DNA of 64,000 nt from Butyricimonas paravirosa (GTDB lineage Bacteria > Bacteroidota > Bacteroidia > Bacteroidales > Marinifilaceae), in contig NZ_CP043839.1 in NCBI RefSeq assembly GCF_032878955.1, forward strand, positions 248,001-312,000, in the 5' to 3' direction. The notes under the pieces are model-generated. The model had not been told where the DNA came from and did no database searches. It saw only the letters and a program-made list of their open reading frames with translations. Position numbers and translations under genes: made by a program. Positions within the stretch are counted from its first letter, which is position 1, and each line of letters starts with the position of its first letter. Shown one piece after another: positions 34,472-43,140 of this stretch.

Positions 34472-35923
34472 TTACAGGTTTTGTAATATATCCACCAAGT
34501 GGCTCCACCACATCTGTACCGTCTTAATATTAATCTTTTCATCCGGGGAGTGAACACCTCTCAGTGTCGGTCCGAAGGATACCATATCCATGTTCGGATA
34601 TTTCTCCAAGAACAAACCGCATTCCAATCCGGCATGGATAGATCGTACGATCGGTTCTTTACCAAACAGACGTTTGTAAGAATCCACGGCAACTTTTACC
34701 ACCGGAGAATCCGGATTCGGTGCCCAACCCGGGTACCCTTCCCCATGCTCAACCTTGGCTCCTGCCAGTGTGAACACGGATTCAACCATATTAGCGATAT
34801 TGAATTTTTCCGAATTCACGTCACTCCGTTGTGAAGTGGTGATCAAAATATTATTGGGTTCGTTGAATCTAACAGCTGCCAGATTTGTTGATGTTTCAAC
34901 CAATCCCGGCATACGGTAACTCATGGAGAAAACCCCGTGAGGACAAGCGTACAACGCGTTTACAAGTGCATCCGTACTTTCTTTTGTCAACACGTTTTCT
35001 GGCACATCCGTAGACTCTAATGCTAACTGCAAACCGGGTTCCGTGATTTTCCACACGTTTTCCATTTCTGCACTATATATATTAAAGTCGACTCTCACGT
35101 TTTCCTTGTACTGCTCGGGGAACGTGATCACCGCAAAAGATTCACGGGCGATAGCATTCCGCAGATTACCTCCTTCAAACACGGAAACACGAATTCCGTA
35201 TTTTACATTCAAATCCCACAAGAAACGGTTCAGAATCTTGATGGCATTTCCCCTGCCTTTATTAATATCATCACCGGAATGCCCCCCCTGAAGTCCTTTC
35301 ACTTGTACCTTCACGGCAAAAGAATCGACTGGGGTCTTCTCGGTCTTGTAGCCCATGTTAATCACGGTATCGATACCACCGGCACAACCGATAAACATCT
35401 CTCCTTCATCCTCCGAATCCAGATTCAAAAGTATATTCCCGCTCAGGAATCCCGGTTGCAGAGCAAAAGCACCCGTCAACCCGGTCTCTTCATCCACGGT
35501 AAACAAACATTCGATCGGTCCATGTGCGATGTCGGTAGAAGTCAACACGGCCATCTGAGCCGCCATACCAATCCCGTCATCAGCACCAAGAGTGGTTCCT
35601 TTAGCACGTACCCATTCTCCATCCACATAGGGTTGTATCGGATCTTTATCAAAATCATGTACCGTATCTGAATTCTTCTCACAAACCATATCCATATGAG
35701 CCTGCAAAATCACGGTCGGTGCATTCTCTTTTCCTTTTGTTGCAGGCTTTTTAATCAACACATTGCCTGCATCATCCCGTTTCGCCTCCAGATTGTGTTT
35801 CTTCGCCCAATCCAATAAATAAGCGATAATTTTACCTTCTTTCTTTGACGGTCTGGGAACCTGACATATTTCTTCAAAATATCCCCAAACTGCTTCTGGT
35901 TTTAATCCTTCAAAAACTCCCAT
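34472..35923 (-). CDS. pepD: Aminoacyl-histidine dipeptidase (M20 family)
   Basis: Zinc dipeptidase that cleaves Xaa-His dipeptides such as carnosine. Metal-binding and catalytic segments of M20 peptidases are visible in order: LQAHMDMVCE, LGADDGIGMA, VDEETGLTGA, LDSEDEGE and the C-terminal GPTLRGVHSPDE. The dimerisation domain lies in the middle (about residues 205-385). 483 residues, as in E. coli PepD. The histidine released could feed the hut pathway encoded at 7112-10230, though the genes are not linked. The upstream region holds iterated AT-rich words and no obvious promoter. Confidence 0.95.
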   Translation of the reverse strand: MGVFEGLKPEAVWGYFEEICQVPRPSKKEGKIIAYLLDWAKKHNLEAKRDDAGNVLIKKPATKGKENAPTVILQAHMDMVCEKNSDTVHDFDKDPIQPYVDGEWVRAKGTTLGADDGIGMAAQMAVLTSTDIAHGPIECLFTVDEETGLTGAFALQPGFLSGNILLNLDSEDEGEMFIGCAGGIDTVINMGYKTEKTPVDSFAVKVQVKGLQGGHSGDDINKGRGNAIKILNRFLWDLNVKYGIRVSVFEGGNLRNAIARESFAVITFPEQYKENVRVDFNIYSAEMENVWKITEPGLQLALESTDVPENVLTKESTDALVNALYACPHGVFSMSYRMPGLVETSTNLAAVRFNEPNNILITTSQRSDVNSEKFNIANMVESVFTLAGAKVEHGEGYPGWAPNPDSPVVKVAVDSYKRLFGKEPIVRSIHAGLECGLFLEKYPNMDMVSFGPTLRGVHSPDEKINIKTVQMWWSHLVDILQNL

Positions 35924-36013
35924 AACAATTTATGATTTACAATTTTAGATTTATAATTTCAAATTTCAACCTGTAACCTGTTAACTCGCAACCTACAACT
36001 CGCCGTAGGCGAT
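35924..36013. repeat. Iterated-word intergenic repeats before pepD
   Basis: Two kinds of short words follow one another: TTTATGATTTACAATTTTAGATT-like AT words (35930-35970) and ACCTGTAACCTGTTAACTCGC-like words (35971-36005). The same word families recur at 8438-8480, 32905-32945, 56151-56325, 59342-59454 and 60685-60722. Confidence 0.45.
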
Positions 36014-36433
36014 CTATTGCAAATTCAACTTTTTCAACACCCATATCGCGGACTTCAGCTCCTGCGGGGACAAAGTAAAACTTATATCCGTGTGAACCTG
36101 TTCCACGATCTGGCGCAACGTATGACGGGATTCTACCCCTTTTTCAGTTAGTACCACGAAATTACTCCGCTTATCATCTTTGTCCATCTTTCTTTGCACG
36201 TAACCTCTTTTTTGCAAGGTGTTCAATAGTTTTGTGACATTGTATTTATCCTTCTGGAGACGTTTGGAAATGTTCTGCTGGTTCACGTGATCCTGTTCCC
36301 ATAACACTTCCAGAAGTTCATACTGCTCCCGGCTAAGATCATACCCGGCATTTTGGAAACTGCGATTTAAAACTTTGGTGTAACCTCTTTCCGCCTTGCT
36401 CAAGAGAGCTACTAATTCACTTACTTCCGTCAT
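36014..36433 (-). CDS. MarR-family transcriptional regulator
   Basis: Winged helix-turn-helix repressor, 139 residues. The recognition region is QQNISKRLQKDKYNVTKLLNTLQKRGYVQRKMDKDDKRS, in which the final D-K-R-S and preceding wing are typical of MarR proteins. A ligand or operator cannot be inferred. Neighbouring pepD lies downstream after 90 bases of iterated repeats, so it may or may not share transcripts. A terminator hairpin separates it from the DUF1904 gene. Confidence 0.92.
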   Translation of the reverse strand: MTEVSELVALLSKAERGYTKVLNRSFQNAGYDLSREQYELLEVLWEQDHVNQQNISKRLQKDKYNVTKLLNTLQKRGYVQRKMDKDDKRSNFVVLTEKGVESRHTLRQIVEQVHTDISFTLSPQELKSAIWVLKKLNLQ

Positions 36434-36478
36434 AGTCGTTGCATTTTATACTATGCACAAACTTAATTATTATTATTG

Positions 36479-36517
36479 AAAAAAGCGGCAATATCTGCAA
36501 AAATATTACCGCTTTTT
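36479..36517 (-). terminator. Terminator of the DUF1904 gene
   Basis: Near-perfect 15-base stem: left arm 36479-36494 (core AAAAAGCGG) and right arm 36503-36517 (core CCGCTTTTT), with one mismatch and an A/T tail on both sides. It lies 21 bases after the stop of the gene at 36538. Confidence 0.75.
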
Positions 36518-36537
36518 CTATTTCCATCTTGTAATCT

Positions 36538-36867
36538 TTACTTTATCACTTCCCCGTTTTCATAGTAACAATCCTTCTCCAAGAAAGAGAAATAGACATC
36601 ACTTTCCGGGTATCCGATCTCTTTCAGACACTCGAAAATAATCTTTGCCACCGCATTCTGCTGTTCCAACGGACGCTTAAAATACTCCACCTTCACAAAA
36701 GGATAAGCCTGAAATTGCTCGTGTCCAGAAATAAAAGAAGAGTCAATAGCTTCTATTACAACTGTCTCTCTCGGACATCCCAAGGTGCGAACAATCTCCG
36801 AGATCAATCGCTCCCCTACCAAGTCCAATCTACTTTTTTCTACTGCATGAAATCTTAAAAATGGCAT
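36538..36867 (-). CDS. DUF1904 family protein
   Basis: Small protein of 109 residues resembling the DUF1904 family, which has a tautomerase-like fold. Seen: MPFLRFHAVEKSRL with the N-terminal Pro after Met, a central SSFISGHEQFQAYPFVKVEYFKR and an acidic C terminus. In tautomerases Pro1 is catalytic, but activity has not been shown for this family, so no reaction is proposed. It starts 13 bases after the DHH phosphoesterase gene and is likely cotranscribed with it. Confidence 0.8.
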   Translation of the reverse strand: MPFLRFHAVEKSRLDLVGERLISEIVRTLGCPRETVVIEAIDSSFISGHEQFQAYPFVKVEYFKRPLEQQNAVAKIIFECLKEIGYPESDVYFSFLEKDCYYENGEVIK

Positions 36868-36880
36868 AACGAATCAATTT

Positions 36881-37900
36881 TCAATTCTCAACTTTCAATT
36901 GCTTAAAGAACCATTCCGCCGTGTCCCGTACCTTCTTCACCACGTCATCCAAAGGCAACGGCATTTGTCCCCCGGCGGCATTTAAATGTCCTCCACCATT
37001 GAAAAACTCTTTTGCCCACAGGTTCACGGGGATATTGCCCTTTGACCGGAAGGATAACTTCACTTTATCTTTACGCTCGGTAATCTGAATAGAAACCAGT
37101 ACATCCTCGATGGACAAGGGTATGTTTACTAATCCTTCCAGATCCCCGTCTTTATAATTGTATAATTCCAATTCCTGAAACGTGATCGGAATCGTGGCCA
37201 CCGGAAAATGCTCGTCAATCGTCAGCTTATTCAACAGGCAATTCCCCGTCAGACGTAACCGGGAAAGCGTGTTTCGTTGATAAAGCTGTTCGTGTACGTA
37301 GTCTTTATTCAGTCCTAATGCCAACAAATCGGCAATCACACGATACGTTTCCGGATGAGAAGAATTGTGACTTAATCCTCCCGTGTCGGTTGAAATCCCG
37401 GTATAAATGGCATTCGCTATATCCGTGTCAATGATCTCTTTACCCCATACTCCGGAAATTACATTATAAAGTAATTCACACGTGGAGGAAACACTCGTGT
37501 CCGAAATCCGATACGTCACGTCATCCGGATCCGGGTGGTGATCAATCATGATAACCTCCCCTTTGAACTCCTTCACGAAAGGCTCCAAATCTCCTTCCCT
37601 GGTCACGGTATTATGATCTAGCATGAACAATATATCCGCTTGATGTAACCAATGTTTACATTCTTTAGGCCGATTCTGAAAAGATATTGCATCCGGAATA
37701 CGCTTCAACCACTTTAAATAATCCGGGATATAATCACACGTCATCAACTGTGCCTGTATTCCCACCCGATCCAACACTTGCCACAGGGCAGAACATGAAC
37801 CGGCAGCATCTCCGTCTGGTGATATGTGAGGAATGATAACCGCCTTTAAATCTCTGCTTTCCAGCCTCTCCTTTATTCTTTCTATGATTGTTTCGTACAT
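36881..37900 (-). CDS. nrnA: DHH-family phosphoesterase (NrnA-like nanoRNase/pAp phosphatase)
   Basis: Predicted manganese-dependent phosphoesterase that degrades short oligoribonucleotides or pAp. Family motifs are visible: IIPHISPDGDAAGS (motif I), LFMLDHN (motif II), MIDHHPDPDD (DHH motif) and the C-terminal DHHA1 domain with GGGHLNAAGGQMP. The 339 residues agree with NrnA-type enzymes. In motif I the usual HxNPDGDA reads HISPDGDA, a conservative change. The DUF1904 gene follows after 13 bases. Assignment to the family is firm; the exact substrate is an inference from the family. Confidence 0.9.
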   Translation of the reverse strand: MYETIIERIKERLESRDLKAVIIPHISPDGDAAGSCSALWQVLDRVGIQAQLMTCDYIPDYLKWLKRIPDAISFQNRPKECKHWLHQADILFMLDHNTVTREGDLEPFVKEFKGEVIMIDHHPDPDDVTYRISDTSVSSTCELLYNVISGVWGKEIIDTDIANAIYTGISTDTGGLSHNSSHPETYRVIADLLALGLNKDYVHEQLYQRNTLSRLRLTGNCLLNKLTIDEHFPVATIPITFQELELYNYKDGDLEGLVNIPLSIEDVLVSIQITERKDKVKLSFRSKGNIPVNLWAKEFFNGGGHLNAAGGQMPLPLDDVVKKVRDTAEWFFKQLKVEN

Positions 37901-37980
37901 TTGTATTATCTTTTCAGTATGAATTCTCGCAAAAATAGGAAAAAACTGCTTTTCTCATCTAAAATATGGAATTTAAATAC

Positions 37981-38136
37981 TCACAAACCCAAAATTCGAA
38001 GTAATATAGCCGAGATCCCAAGGAAAAAATACCCCTTATTCGTTGCTTGTTCAGAGATCATCTTTTGCTTATCCATTCCCCATTGTATAAGCTCTGTATG
38101 AGTTTCGAATATTCTACGAATAAGGGGTTTATTCAC
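37981..38136 (-). CDS. Possible 51-residue membrane protein
   Basis: A GTG at 38136 opens a short frame ending with TGA at 37981-37983. The product begins MNKPLIRRIFETHTELIQWG and ends in a hydrophobic stretch (GYFFLGISAILLRILGL) that could span the membrane once. It lies 80 bases upstream of the DHH phosphoesterase gene on the same strand. I recognise no family, and codon composition over so short a length is not decisive, so this may be chance. The 12-base inverted repeat ACCCCTTATTCG (38031-38042 and 38117-38128) falls within it. Confidence 0.22.
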   Translation of the reverse strand: MNKPLIRRIFETHTELIQWGMDKQKMISEQATNKGYFFLGISAILLRILGL

Positions 38137-38213
38137 GTTAGCTTTACCATTTATTCTGGGATAGATCTCTTTTAATCTAATATCTATTAAGTATTCGTGA
38201 AATGTGAAAAAAC

Positions 38214-38349
38214 GAACGTTTAATGATTTACATTAAGTAATTATAATCATTTCAAAAAAAATTTTTATTTTATATTTTAATTAAAATATAAAATAAAAAT
38301 TTTTTTTGGAAATATAATAATGTCCTTAATGTACAATCATTAAACGTTC
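38214..38349. repeat. Long AT-rich inverted repeat
   Basis: A 136-base near-palindrome. The outer arms begin GAACGTTTAATGATTTACATTAAG (left, given here as separate blocks GAACGTTTAATGATT and ACATTAAG) and return complementarily at 38307-38349; the core around 38253-38307 is an almost perfect A/T palindrome centred on TTAATTAA at about 38280. It lies 95 bases before the ECF sigma gene at 38445. The remainder of the gap 37901-38444 holds only the doubtful small frame listed separately. The size and terminal arms fit a small non-autonomous mobile element or a cruciform regulatory site; no flanking duplication was found. Confidence 0.8.
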
Positions 38350-38444
38350 CATTTATGATACAAAATTACCTGCAAATACCTAGATAAAAATAACAGAATG
38401 ACAGTTTGTTAACTTAATAATTAAGAAGGATTCCAATAATACCC

Positions 38445-38993
38445 ATGCCAAAAAGTTTTGTACCACATTTCACGGATAAAGAAAGAGAAAAAAACTTTCA
38501 TTACTTATATGAAAAGTATGGGATTACTCTACGCTATTTTGCCATAAAGTATATTAATGATCAAGATATTATCTCTGATATCATTCAAGATGCATTTGTC
38601 CGATTATGGGAAAAAATGTCCCAATTTAAAGATGAAAATGAGGTGAAAGCCTTTCTTTACAAAGTTGTACAAAATTCCTGTATTGATCTGATTCGCCATG
38701 AGGCTGTTGCTCAAAAATATGTTCAACACGTTAATTCTGAAGATACTGAAGAAAAATCATTTTTGGACAACATACTGGAAACTGAAATATTCCAAGCTTT
38801 ACGTATTGTATTTAACGAACTCCCTCCTGCTTGTAAAGAAGTATATTTACTCAGTTTACAAGGAAAAAGCCACGAAGAAATCTCTCAACAATTAGATATC
38901 ACAATTAATACCGTGAAAAAACACAAGAACAACGCAAACCATTATATGCGAGAACGCCTCAAATATCTACTTACTGTTCTGACGTGGTTATAA
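38445..38993 (+). CDS. ECF RNA polymerase sigma factor
   Basis: Sigma-70 family factor of 182 residues. Region 2: DIISDIIQDAFVRLWEKMSQF and AFLYKVVQNSCIDLIRHE; region 4: LPPACKEVYLLSLQGKSHEE with the helix-turn-helix HEEISQQLDITINTVKKH. It is the only ECF sigma gene near the SusC/SusD-FecR locus at 39051-49555, but lies at the far end and converges on it, whereas such genes normally stand directly upstream of fecR. It probably partners the FecR at 48383-49555 (inference). A long AT-rich palindrome precedes it. Confidence 0.93.
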   Translation: MPKSFVPHFTDKEREKNFHYLYEKYGITLRYFAIKYINDQDIISDIIQDAFVRLWEKMSQFKDENEVKAFLYKVVQNSCIDLIRHEAVAQKYVQHVNSEDTEEKSFLDNILETEIFQALRIVFNELPPACKEVYLLSLQGKSHEEISQQLDITINTVKKHKNNANHYMRERLKYLLTVLTWL

Positions 38994-39000
38994 TACAAAA

Positions 39001-39030
39001 ATTCTCCCCGCAAAGTCTTACGAGGAGAAT
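39001..39030. terminator. Terminator between the ECF sigma gene and the thioredoxin operon
   Basis: Arms ATTCTCC (39001-39007) and GGAGAAT (39024-39030) with a 16-base loop. On the minus strand the stem is followed by TTTTTG, so it best serves the operon ending at 39051. Confidence 0.6.
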
Positions 39031-39050
39031 CATTGATAGAAATTTATTAT

Positions 39051-41165
39051 TTATTTTGATAAAGTCTCAATTAAGGCCATGTAACTATCCCGCACACCAG
39101 GTCTAGCTTTCTCCATCTCTTTTTTCGCATAAGTTACAGCTCGATTTTTCTCTTTAGAAGAAGCATCTTTCAGTAAATAATGAAGAATTACATCCAAGTT
39201 TAGACGTGTTCTATCATCTTGATTCGATGTAACATCTTTCTCGTAAAAATCGATTAGTTGGCTAAATTCTTTTTTGTCATACATGGAAATAATTTTATTT
39301 AGCAACACCAAAGAATAATCCAAAGAAAATTTACCTGTATTTACCAGATTCCAAGCTACAGCTATGTCATTTTTAGAGACAGAACCTTTCAAATATTCAA
39401 TAACCATAGGGAAAATAACCTTTTCAATCTTTTTATTTACCACACTATCCCCAATATTTTCCACGAACTTCTCTCGATTCGTTACCAAATATCTGAATTC
39501 TTGATCTGTAACGTTATTCACAAAATTCTCATACAACTCCCAAGCTGATTTACTATATAAATCCGGAGCCTTCAAAGTTGCAAGGTAAGAACGAGCCTCT
39601 CCCATTACATTCTTTACATCACCAGCATCTGCCATTGTATAAAAATAATCTGCCATTAATTCTGCCGACCGATCACCAGCCTCATACCTGCTTTTCTGAA
39701 TGTAGAAAGGAATTTTCAGATTCTGTCCTCTTTTTATTGCCGTCATGAATGCTTGTACACTCCGCCCTCCTCGAATTTTATAAATAATATTTCCATCACC
39801 GTCTAATAAAAACATTGTTGGGAAGGCGTCTACTCCATATCTTTTCAATAAATCTCGTCCTTCACCCTTTTCCATATCCACTTTTAGATTTACAAAATTC
39901 TGATTAAAAAAATCACCTACTTGTTTTTGTTTGAAGACTTGATTACTCATCATCTTACAAGGACCACACCATGTTGTGTAACAATCCATAAAAATCAGTT
40001 TTCCTTGTTCTTTGGCCTTTTTCAAGGCCTCGTTAAAAGTAATATCCTCAAATTTTATTCCTTCGGTATTCACCATATCGCTTATCGCTGCCAAATAATT
40101 TTTTTTGGCTCCCCCGGCTTTCTCTGATCTTTTTTGAAAGTAATTGATCAAACGCTCTTTATCTGTCTTGTCTAAATCCTTCATTTCGGCTAAAGATAAA
40201 TCCAATGCAACCGCAATTGTAGACTCCCATGTCGGGACAACAGTCTCGATCACATCCATCATTTTACTGAAATTCCCCTCTCCCCGGTACTTGGCAATGG
40301 TATATAAAGAATAAACCATATTCTCTTTTGGCAATCCTGCTTTTTGAATATCCAAATAAATATTCAGTAATTTTTCACCGTTATAAACCTCTTTTCCAGA
40401 TGCGTATGAATAGAGAGTTCTAGCATAGAGATTAGAAATAAACTGATTGACCTGTTCCTCTCCATTTGATTTGACGAAATCCACTTTATGATCCAACATA
40501 TATTTAAACATTTCACTGTCAATATCTTTTGTCATATAACAAAATGATTTCCAGTACACTTTTTTAGACCAATCCGATTTTTTCAGTTTACTGAAAAGTT
40601 CTTCAACAACTTTTTTATATGTCTCATCTTCGCTGGCAATTTTCAATACATCAGCATACGCATTCAAGAATTTAACATTTCTTTCTCCGGCAGCATATCT
40701 CTTGTTCATACCTGCCAATGAAGTTTTAGGATTTAAAGCATTTTTCAAAATAGCTTTGAATTCAGGGATCTGATGCCCTCCTACAATCCGATGCACCACT
40801 TCACCATCACTATTTAAAACGAGATAATGTGCTTGAAATGTAATTTTATACTTATCTGCAAACGGACGGCCTGCCGGGGTAGTTACATCTATAAAAAAAT
40901 TCACGAAATGTTTGTCCATCCAATCTGCAAATTCTTGATCACTAAACACTAATTTATTCATAGAGTGACAGGGAACAGCCCAATCTGCAAAACAATTAAA
41001 GAAAATCAGTTTGTTCTCTTCCTTTGCTTTCTTCAATGCCTCTTCAAAAGAATAGACATATTTCATTTTCACGTCAGCCTTCACGGCATCTCCGTACATG
41101 CTTTGGGCAAAAGAGCCCAAAGCTAAAAAACATACAAGATTTAATACTAAAGTAAACTTTTTCAT
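39051..41165 (-). CDS. Exported protein with two thioredoxin-like domains, the first lacking the redox motif
   Basis: 704-residue periplasmic protein: signal peptide MKKFTLVLNLVCFLALGSFAQ from the ATG at 41165, then a thioredoxin-like domain (about 34-140), a helical region, a second thioredoxin-like domain (about 370-470) and a helical C-terminal region. The second domain has the active-site W399-C-G-P-C403 and the cis-Pro segment DAFPTMFLL. The first has W62-A-V-P-C66, missing the first cysteine, and lacks the cis-Pro (FQAHYLV), so it cannot act as a disulfide reductase in the usual way. Last gene of the SusC/SusD-led operon. A role in handling oxidised proteins or metals at the envelope is inferred. 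Confidence 0.88.
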   Translation of the reverse strand: MKKFTLVLNLVCFLALGSFAQSMYGDAVKADVKMKYVYSFEEALKKAKEENKLIFFNCFADWAVPCHSMNKLVFSDQEFADWMDKHFVNFFIDVTTPAGRPFADKYKITFQAHYLVLNSDGEVVHRIVGGHQIPEFKAILKNALNPKTSLAGMNKRYAAGERNVKFLNAYADVLKIASEDETYKKVVEELFSKLKKSDWSKKVYWKSFCYMTKDIDSEMFKYMLDHKVDFVKSNGEEQVNQFISNLYARTLYSYASGKEVYNGEKLLNIYLDIQKAGLPKENMVYSLYTIAKYRGEGNFSKMMDVIETVVPTWESTIAVALDLSLAEMKDLDKTDKERLINYFQKRSEKAGGAKKNYLAAISDMVNTEGIKFEDITFNEALKKAKEQGKLIFMDCYTTWCGPCKMMSNQVFKQKQVGDFFNQNFVNLKVDMEKGEGRDLLKRYGVDAFPTMFLLDGDGNIIYKIRGGRSVQAFMTAIKRGQNLKIPFYIQKSRYEAGDRSAELMADYFYTMADAGDVKNVMGEARSYLATLKAPDLYSKSAWELYENFVNNVTDQEFRYLVTNREKFVENIGDSVVNKKIEKVIFPMVIEYLKGSVSKNDIAVAWNLVNTGKFSLDYSLVLLNKIISMYDKKEFSQLIDFYEKDVTSNQDDRTRLNLDVILHYLLKDASSKEKNRAVTYAKKEMEKARPGVRDSYMALIETLSK

Positions 41166-41182
41166 GTGATTGTTTTTACATT

Positions 41183-42129
41183 TTATTCTTTTATACAACG
41201 AACACTATATGCAGCACTTAATTTGGAAGAACTTCTCATAATGCGATCCTCTTTCAAAAAAAGTATCCTTGTTATCCCTAAATCGACTGTATCACTTTCT
41301 ACTTTACGAGTTGCCGACCAAAAGTAGGCATTAACATCTTTGTTATAAAAATTTCCACCATACATGTGAGACCCATATACTCTGGCGCCGGCATAACCTG
41401 CATTAAAACCGATTCCCTGTTCCCCCTCTTTCAATAGGTCACCTTCATAACTTCCTCGCCACTCGTCCAACATATTTATTTCTGAAACAGACATACCCAA
41501 GGTTTCTTCCAATCGTCATCCGTCGGAAGACGCCAGCCATCGGGTACTGCCTGCAAGGCTCCTTCGTACGTGTACAAAAAGCCATATTTACTAGAATAAT
41601 GTCCATTTGTACTTTCAGCTTTCTCAAAAAACTGTTTCGACACCTCCATAAGTGCTTGAGGATAAAGATTATTGTAAATCCGTCTTAAAGATATAACTGC
41701 ATTTGGAAAAGTTGCACCGTAACTATTCTCAACTTGATTGATATAGGAATCCGGTTTAAAATAATCAAGCCATAAAACGAGTATATCTGCCAATTTCATA
41801 GTCCCGACAGTTCCCTCAAATTCCCCCCGTGTAATTCCGGCCCGTATGGAATCCGCCCATAATTCTTGATTAATGACAATATCTTGTGCTCTCATATTTT
41901 CTTCTCCATAAGTATAGCATCCGTCCATACTTCCGCGTGGAGAACGATATTTAAGATTCTCAGCCATCCAAGTTTGTCCCCCGATAGTAATGCATTTATA
42001 CGTCTTCGAATCTCTAGGATCCTGAAAATCAGAAAAACTGACCTCAGGTTTTACCCGATTAGAATTATTATCATCCTGACAACTACAATACACTATAATG
42101 CCTAATAATATTATAATGACCTTTTTCAT
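41183..42129 (-). pseudogene. Fib_succ_major-domain lipoprotein gene, interrupted by a frameshift
   Basis: Two adjacent frames together encode one lipoprotein of the Fibrobacter succinogenes major paralogous domain type. The first (42129 to about 41510) starts MKKVIIILLGIIVYCSCQD with a lipobox and includes TYKCITIGGQTWMAENLKY and PDGWRLPTDDDWKK. The second continues LEETLGMSVSEINMLDEW to YSVRCIKE at 41183. The expected join WKKLEETLG is broken at 41504-41513, where one copy of the 10-base unit ATTGGAAGAA is present; two tandem copies would restore the frame. The gene is thus broken, or in an off state if the repeat can slip. It follows the lipoprotein at 42142-43137 after 12 bases. Confidence 0.8.
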
Positions 42130-42141
42130 ACTTACATTTCT

Positions 42142-43137
42142 TTATAGTTCCACACCCAGTTTATTGGCGACAATATCATATAAAATCTCATATTTCTCCA
42201 TAACCAAAGGACAGTCTCCCCATAATTCTTCGAATTCGTCTCTTGACAATCTTAGCATTTCCGTAATGTATAGTACTAGATCGATTTCATTCTTGCGAGG
42301 AGACATGACATTTGCGAACGTATCACCATTAACAAAACCCCATTGCCCAATCGCAGCTCGTACCGCTGCTCTAAATTCAGCCAATTCTTCCTCGGTAAAG
42401 TAAGAGGCCAGATACCAATCTTCAGACAAAGCGGATGGGGTAAACCAAGCTTTAGGTTGCCCAATTCCGTCTACATAGTCATAGTAATGAGGATCCAAGC
42501 TAGACCAGATTTCACCATACCAAGTGGGATCCGAAATAGTATTAAATGCCTCTAACAGATCCTTATAATTAACAATTTTAGATTTCACCATTTCTCGAAC
42601 CATCTCTCCCGGTAAATTTTCAACCTGAGAGTCCGTCCAATCTCCCGTCATTAATAATGTTCGATAATTGATCGTGTAAGCCCCCTTTTCATAAATCTCT
42701 TCTTTATCATTCGAATCAGTTATTTTTGCAGATTTGGTAACAAAGAAATTAAACGGATGAAGAGGTTTTGCGGCTAGTTTTAAGTAATTTTCAATGATAT
42801 CTAACGCTTTCAGTTGCTCATCCGGGTCCATCATGTATTCATAATCGTAAGTAACCCGATCATAGGAAGTGAATCCCCAAGCTAAATCCAAGGTTTCATA
42901 ACGATAAACATCCTTTCCGGTCACATCTTTTTTCACGAAAATTCGCCCGATCGTGTCATTAAAATAAACGGGTATCCCGTATTCGCTGTACATCTCGAAA
43001 ACACGATGTTTCACTGGATCTGACGGATCATCCTGAATACCGTACAGATTTTCGATCTCAATCTTAGACGTTAGTTCGTCCTCATTCCCGCACCCTAAAA
43101 TCAAGAACGCAAAAACTAAATATATAACATTTCTCAT
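42142..43137 (-). CDS. SusD-associated lipoprotein, zinc-metallopeptidase-like without HExxH
   Basis: Predicted lipoprotein (MRNVIYLVFAFLILGCG). It resembles the putative zinc-binding metallopeptidase lipoproteins encoded next to SusD in Bacteroidota: the pattern ALDIIENYLKL, PHYYDYVDGIGQPKAWF and the C-terminal EIDLVLYITEMLRLSRDEFEELW aligns in order with theirs (from memory, not computed). However, no HExxH motif is visible; the expected position reads GEMVREMV. If the relationship is correct, it is an inactive member. It starts 3 bases after SusD and is followed by the interrupted Fib_succ_major gene. Confidence 0.6.
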   Translation of the reverse strand: MRNVIYLVFAFLILGCGNEDELTSKIEIENLYGIQDDPSDPVKHRVFEMYSEYGIPVYFNDTIGRIFVKKDVTGKDVYRYETLDLAWGFTSYDRVTYDYEYMMDPDEQLKALDIIENYLKLAAKPLHPFNFFVTKSAKITDSNDKEEIYEKGAYTINYRTLLMTGDWTDSQVENLPGEMVREMVKSKIVNYKDLLEAFNTISDPTWYGEIWSSLDPHYYDYVDGIGQPKAWFTPSALSEDWYLASYFTEEELAEFRAAVRAAIGQWGFVNGDTFANVMSPRKNEIDLVLYITEMLRLSRDEFEELWGDCPLVMEKYEILYDIVANKLGVEL

Positions 43138-43140
43138 AAC

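Noticed and set aside
37901..38101. 66-residue plus-strand frame
   Set aside because: Rich in basic residues, no start context or homology recognised, antisense to a better candidate.
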